Source: DASSKF01 sp035690725
GTDB taxonomy: Bacteria > Actinomycetota > Actinomycetes > Actinomycetales > Dermatophilaceae
Assembly: GCA_035690725.1 (NCBI GenBank)
Contig: DASSKF010000075.1
Location: forward strand, 1 to 27,448
Direction: 5' to 3'
Length of the DNA: 27,448 bases
The translations under genes and the position numbers were made by a program. The notes beneath the pieces are model-generated. The model searched no databases, was not told the origin of the DNA, and saw nothing but the letters and a program-made list of their open reading frames with translations. Shown one piece after another: positions 26,430-27,448 of this stretch (its first letter is position 1; each line of letters begins with the position of its first letter).

Positions 26430-26435
26430 ACCTTA
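26430..26435 (-). promoter_or_regulatory. -10-like hexamer TAAGGT for the thiamine-binding gene (leaderless)
   Basis: TAAGGT lies 6 nt before ATG 26423. At a 17-nt spacing the -35 position would fall about 26453-26458, inside the left arm of the 73-bp palindromic element. Confidence 0.5.
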
Positions 26436-26445
26436 CGACCCTGAC

Positions 26446-26518
26446 CGACCGGGCACGCGTTGCGCGAGCGCAACCGGCGCTTTCGCACGCGTGCGCTCGC
26501 GCAACGCGTGTCCGGTCG
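26446..26518. repeat. 73-bp palindromic element, copy 1 (27-bp arms, 19-nt loop)
   Basis: The left arm (26446-26472, CGACCGGGCACGCGTTGCGC...) and right arm (26492-26518) are reverse complements over 27 bp with one mismatch. They are separated by 19 nt. It lies between the divergent thiamine-binding and DUF817 genes. A second copy begins at 27394. No transposase is nearby; it looks like a REP/MITE-class repeat or a large operator. Confidence 0.95.
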
Positions 26519-26526
26519 AGGGTGGG

Positions 26527-26532
26527 TAGGCT
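26527..26532 (+). promoter_or_regulatory. -10-like hexamer TAGGCT for the DUF817 gene (leaderless)
   Basis: TAGGCT ends 8 nt before ATG 26541. With a 17-nt spacer its -35 position would lie in the right arm of the 73-bp element. Confidence 0.45.
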
Positions 26533-26540
26533 CCACCGGC

Positions 26541-27431
26541 ATGACCCGCCCGCGCTTCGCCGCCCTGCAGCTGGCGCGGTTCGGGTGGCAGCAGGCGCTC
26601 TCCTGCCTGTTCCCCGCCGGCGTCTTCCTGGGGCTCGCGCTGTCCCGGGTCGTGCCGCTGCCGGTCCCCCGCTACGACGCCCTGCTGGTGTGGTGCCTGC
26701 TGCTGACGGTCGGCTTCTGGGTGGTCGGCCTCGAGACGTGGCGAGAAGTGCTGGTGATCCTCGGGTTCCACCTGATCGGCTTGGCGCTGGAGCTGTTCAA
26801 GGTCCACGTCGGGTCGTGGGTCTACCCCGGCGGCGCCTGGACCAAGGTCGGCGGGGTGCCGCTGTTCTCCGGCTTCATGTACGCCGCCGTCGGGTCCTAC
26901 ATCTGCCAGGCGTGGCGCCGCCTGGACCTGCGGGTGAGCGGCTGGCGGCCGGTGCCCACGACGCTGGTCGCGGTCGCGATCTACGCCAACTTCTTCACCC
27001 ACCACTGGCTGGCCGACCTGCGGCTGCTGCTCGCCGCCGCGCTGCTGGTGGTGCTGCGCCGGTGCGTCGTGCACTACACCGTCGGCCCACGGCGCTACCG
27101 GATGCCGCTGGCGCTGTCCTTCCTGCTGATCGGCCTGTTCCTGTGGCTCGCCGAGAACGGCGCCACGTTCCTCGATGCCTGGAACTACCCCGACCAGGTC
27201 GACGTGTGGCAGGCCGTGCACGTGCAGAAGCTCGGGGCGTGGGCGCTGCTCGTCAGCATGAGCTTCGTCCTCGTCACCACCGTCAAGTCGCAGGAGGGCC
27301 GGCTCTACCACGTGGCGCCCGACCCGGACGGCGTCAACCCGGACGGCGTCGACCCGGTGACCGGACCTGCTGTGCCCGGCGAGCCGGAGGACCCGACCGG
27401 ACACGCGTTGCGCGAGCGCACTCGCGGTTGA
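26541..27431 (+). CDS. DUF817 family integral membrane protein
   Basis: 296 residues with about eight hydrophobic segments (for example CLFPAGVFLGLALSRVV, LLVWCLLLTVGFWVVGL, VLVILGFHLIGLALELF, LLLAAALLVVL, LALSFLLIGLFLWLAE, LGAWALLVSMSFVLVTT). Conserved DUF817 blocks are ELFKVHVGSWVYPGGAW, GGVPLFSGFMYAAVGSYI, IYANFFTHHWLADLR and LAENGATFLDAWNYP. The His, Glu and Asn residues clustered in or near the membrane suggest a buried polar site, but no function is established. ATG 26541 is chosen because homology starts after it and TAGGCT precedes it; an open extension to 26460 is encoded by the repeat and is unlikely. The C-terminal TGHALRERTRG and the stop codon lie in the second 73-bp element. A short NPDGV-type duplication (27321-27350) precedes it. 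Confidence 0.9.
   Translation: MTRPRFAALQLARFGWQQALSCLFPAGVFLGLALSRVVPLPVPRYDALLVWCLLLTVGFWVVGLETWREVLVILGFHLIGLALELFKVHVGSWVYPGGAWTKVGGVPLFSGFMYAAVGSYICQAWRRLDLRVSGWRPVPTTLVAVAIYANFFTHHWLADLRLLLAAALLVVLRRCVVHYTVGPRRYRMPLALSFLLIGLFLWLAENGATFLDAWNYPDQVDVWQAVHVQKLGAWALLVSMSFVLVTTVKSQEGRLYHVAPDPDGVNPDGVDPVTGPAVPGEPEDPTGHALRERTRG
27321..27350 (+). repeat. 15-bp tandem duplication near the DUF817 3' end
   Basis: GACCCGGACGGCGTC and AACCCGGACGGCGTC lie in tandem and encode DPDGV-NPDGV in the cytoplasmic-looking tail after the last hydrophobic segment. A partial third unit follows. Confidence 0.85.
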
Positions 27432-27448
27432 ACCGCGTGTGCGCTCGC
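27394..27448. repeat. 73-bp palindromic element, copy 2 (truncated by the window end)
   Basis: The left arm (27394-27420) equals the complement of copy 1's right arm over all 27 bp. The loop (27421-27439) is again 19 nt but different in sequence, with its own CGCGGTT/AACCGCG stem. The right arm begins (27440-27448, TGCGCTCGC) and is cut by the window end. The left arm and part of the loop encode the last DUF817 residues and its stop codon. Confidence 0.93.

Noticed and set aside
26446..26518. Factor-independent terminator
   Set aside because: The arms are much longer than a terminator needs, there is no T-run, and copy 1 lies between two gene starts, not after a gene end.
26460..26540. Longer DUF817 start at 26460
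   Set aside because: Those codons come from the palindromic repeat and the spacer containing TAGGCT; membrane-protein homology begins after ATG 26541.

Overview
The window is a high-GC Actinomycetota chromosome segment (third codon positions almost always G or C, many GTG starts). It carries a mycothiol gene (mshB) and a complete GlgE-type alpha-glucan pathway, and nine genes have a TAnnnT -10-like hexamer 6-8 nt before the start codon, as in leaderless transcription. The gene set and sequence style fit Micrococcales, perhaps Intrasporangiaceae-like, but the genus is inference. Every intergenic gap is below 300 bp. I saw no rRNA, tRNA, CRISPR, IS element or phage gene.

Region 1 (1-10644) is storage-glucan and trehalose metabolism. 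A truncated alpha-glucan phosphorylase (glgP, minus) diverges from a tightly coupled plus-strand operon: glgE, treS, a maltokinase-branching enzyme fusion (mak::glgB) and pgm. The junctions overlap by 1, 8 and 4 nt. Together they convert trehalose to maltose, to maltose-1-phosphate, to linear glucan, to branched glucan. GlgP and Pgm link this glucan to glucose-1-phosphate and glucose-6-phosphate.

Region 2 (10634-14677, minus) runs in transcription order: a CnoX/YbbN-like thioredoxin-TPR protein, a putative esterase, an uncharacterised ATP-grasp protein, and mshB, which overlaps the ATP-grasp gene by 4 nt.

Region 3 (14723-18205, minus) encodes a MarR regulator, a large subunit of an acyl-CoA mutase with isobutyryl-CoA-mutase specificity residues (Phe90, Gln208), and a lipoprotein. 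A 20-bp near-perfect palindrome overlaps the -10 of the mutase gene.

Region 4 (18316-24441) is a methyltransferase gene followed by an alpha/beta-hydrolase::MurG-like glycosyltransferase fusion (minus). These diverge from a large LuxR-type (LAL) ATPase regulator (plus).

Region 5 (24525-27448) has an aldo/keto reductase (plus), a GNAT acetyltransferase and a thiamine-binding (DUF77/MTH1187) protein overlapping as a minus operon, and a DUF817 membrane protein (plus). DUF817 is bracketed by two copies of a 73-bp palindromic element; the second copy supplies its C-terminus and is cut by the window end. A separate 27-bp element occurs inside both the marR and the thiamine-binding genes, read in different frames.

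The least described pieces are the hydrolase-glycosyltransferase-methyltransferase-LAL locus, the esterase/ATP-grasp pair, and the two dispersed palindromic repeats that appear to have been absorbed into coding sequence.
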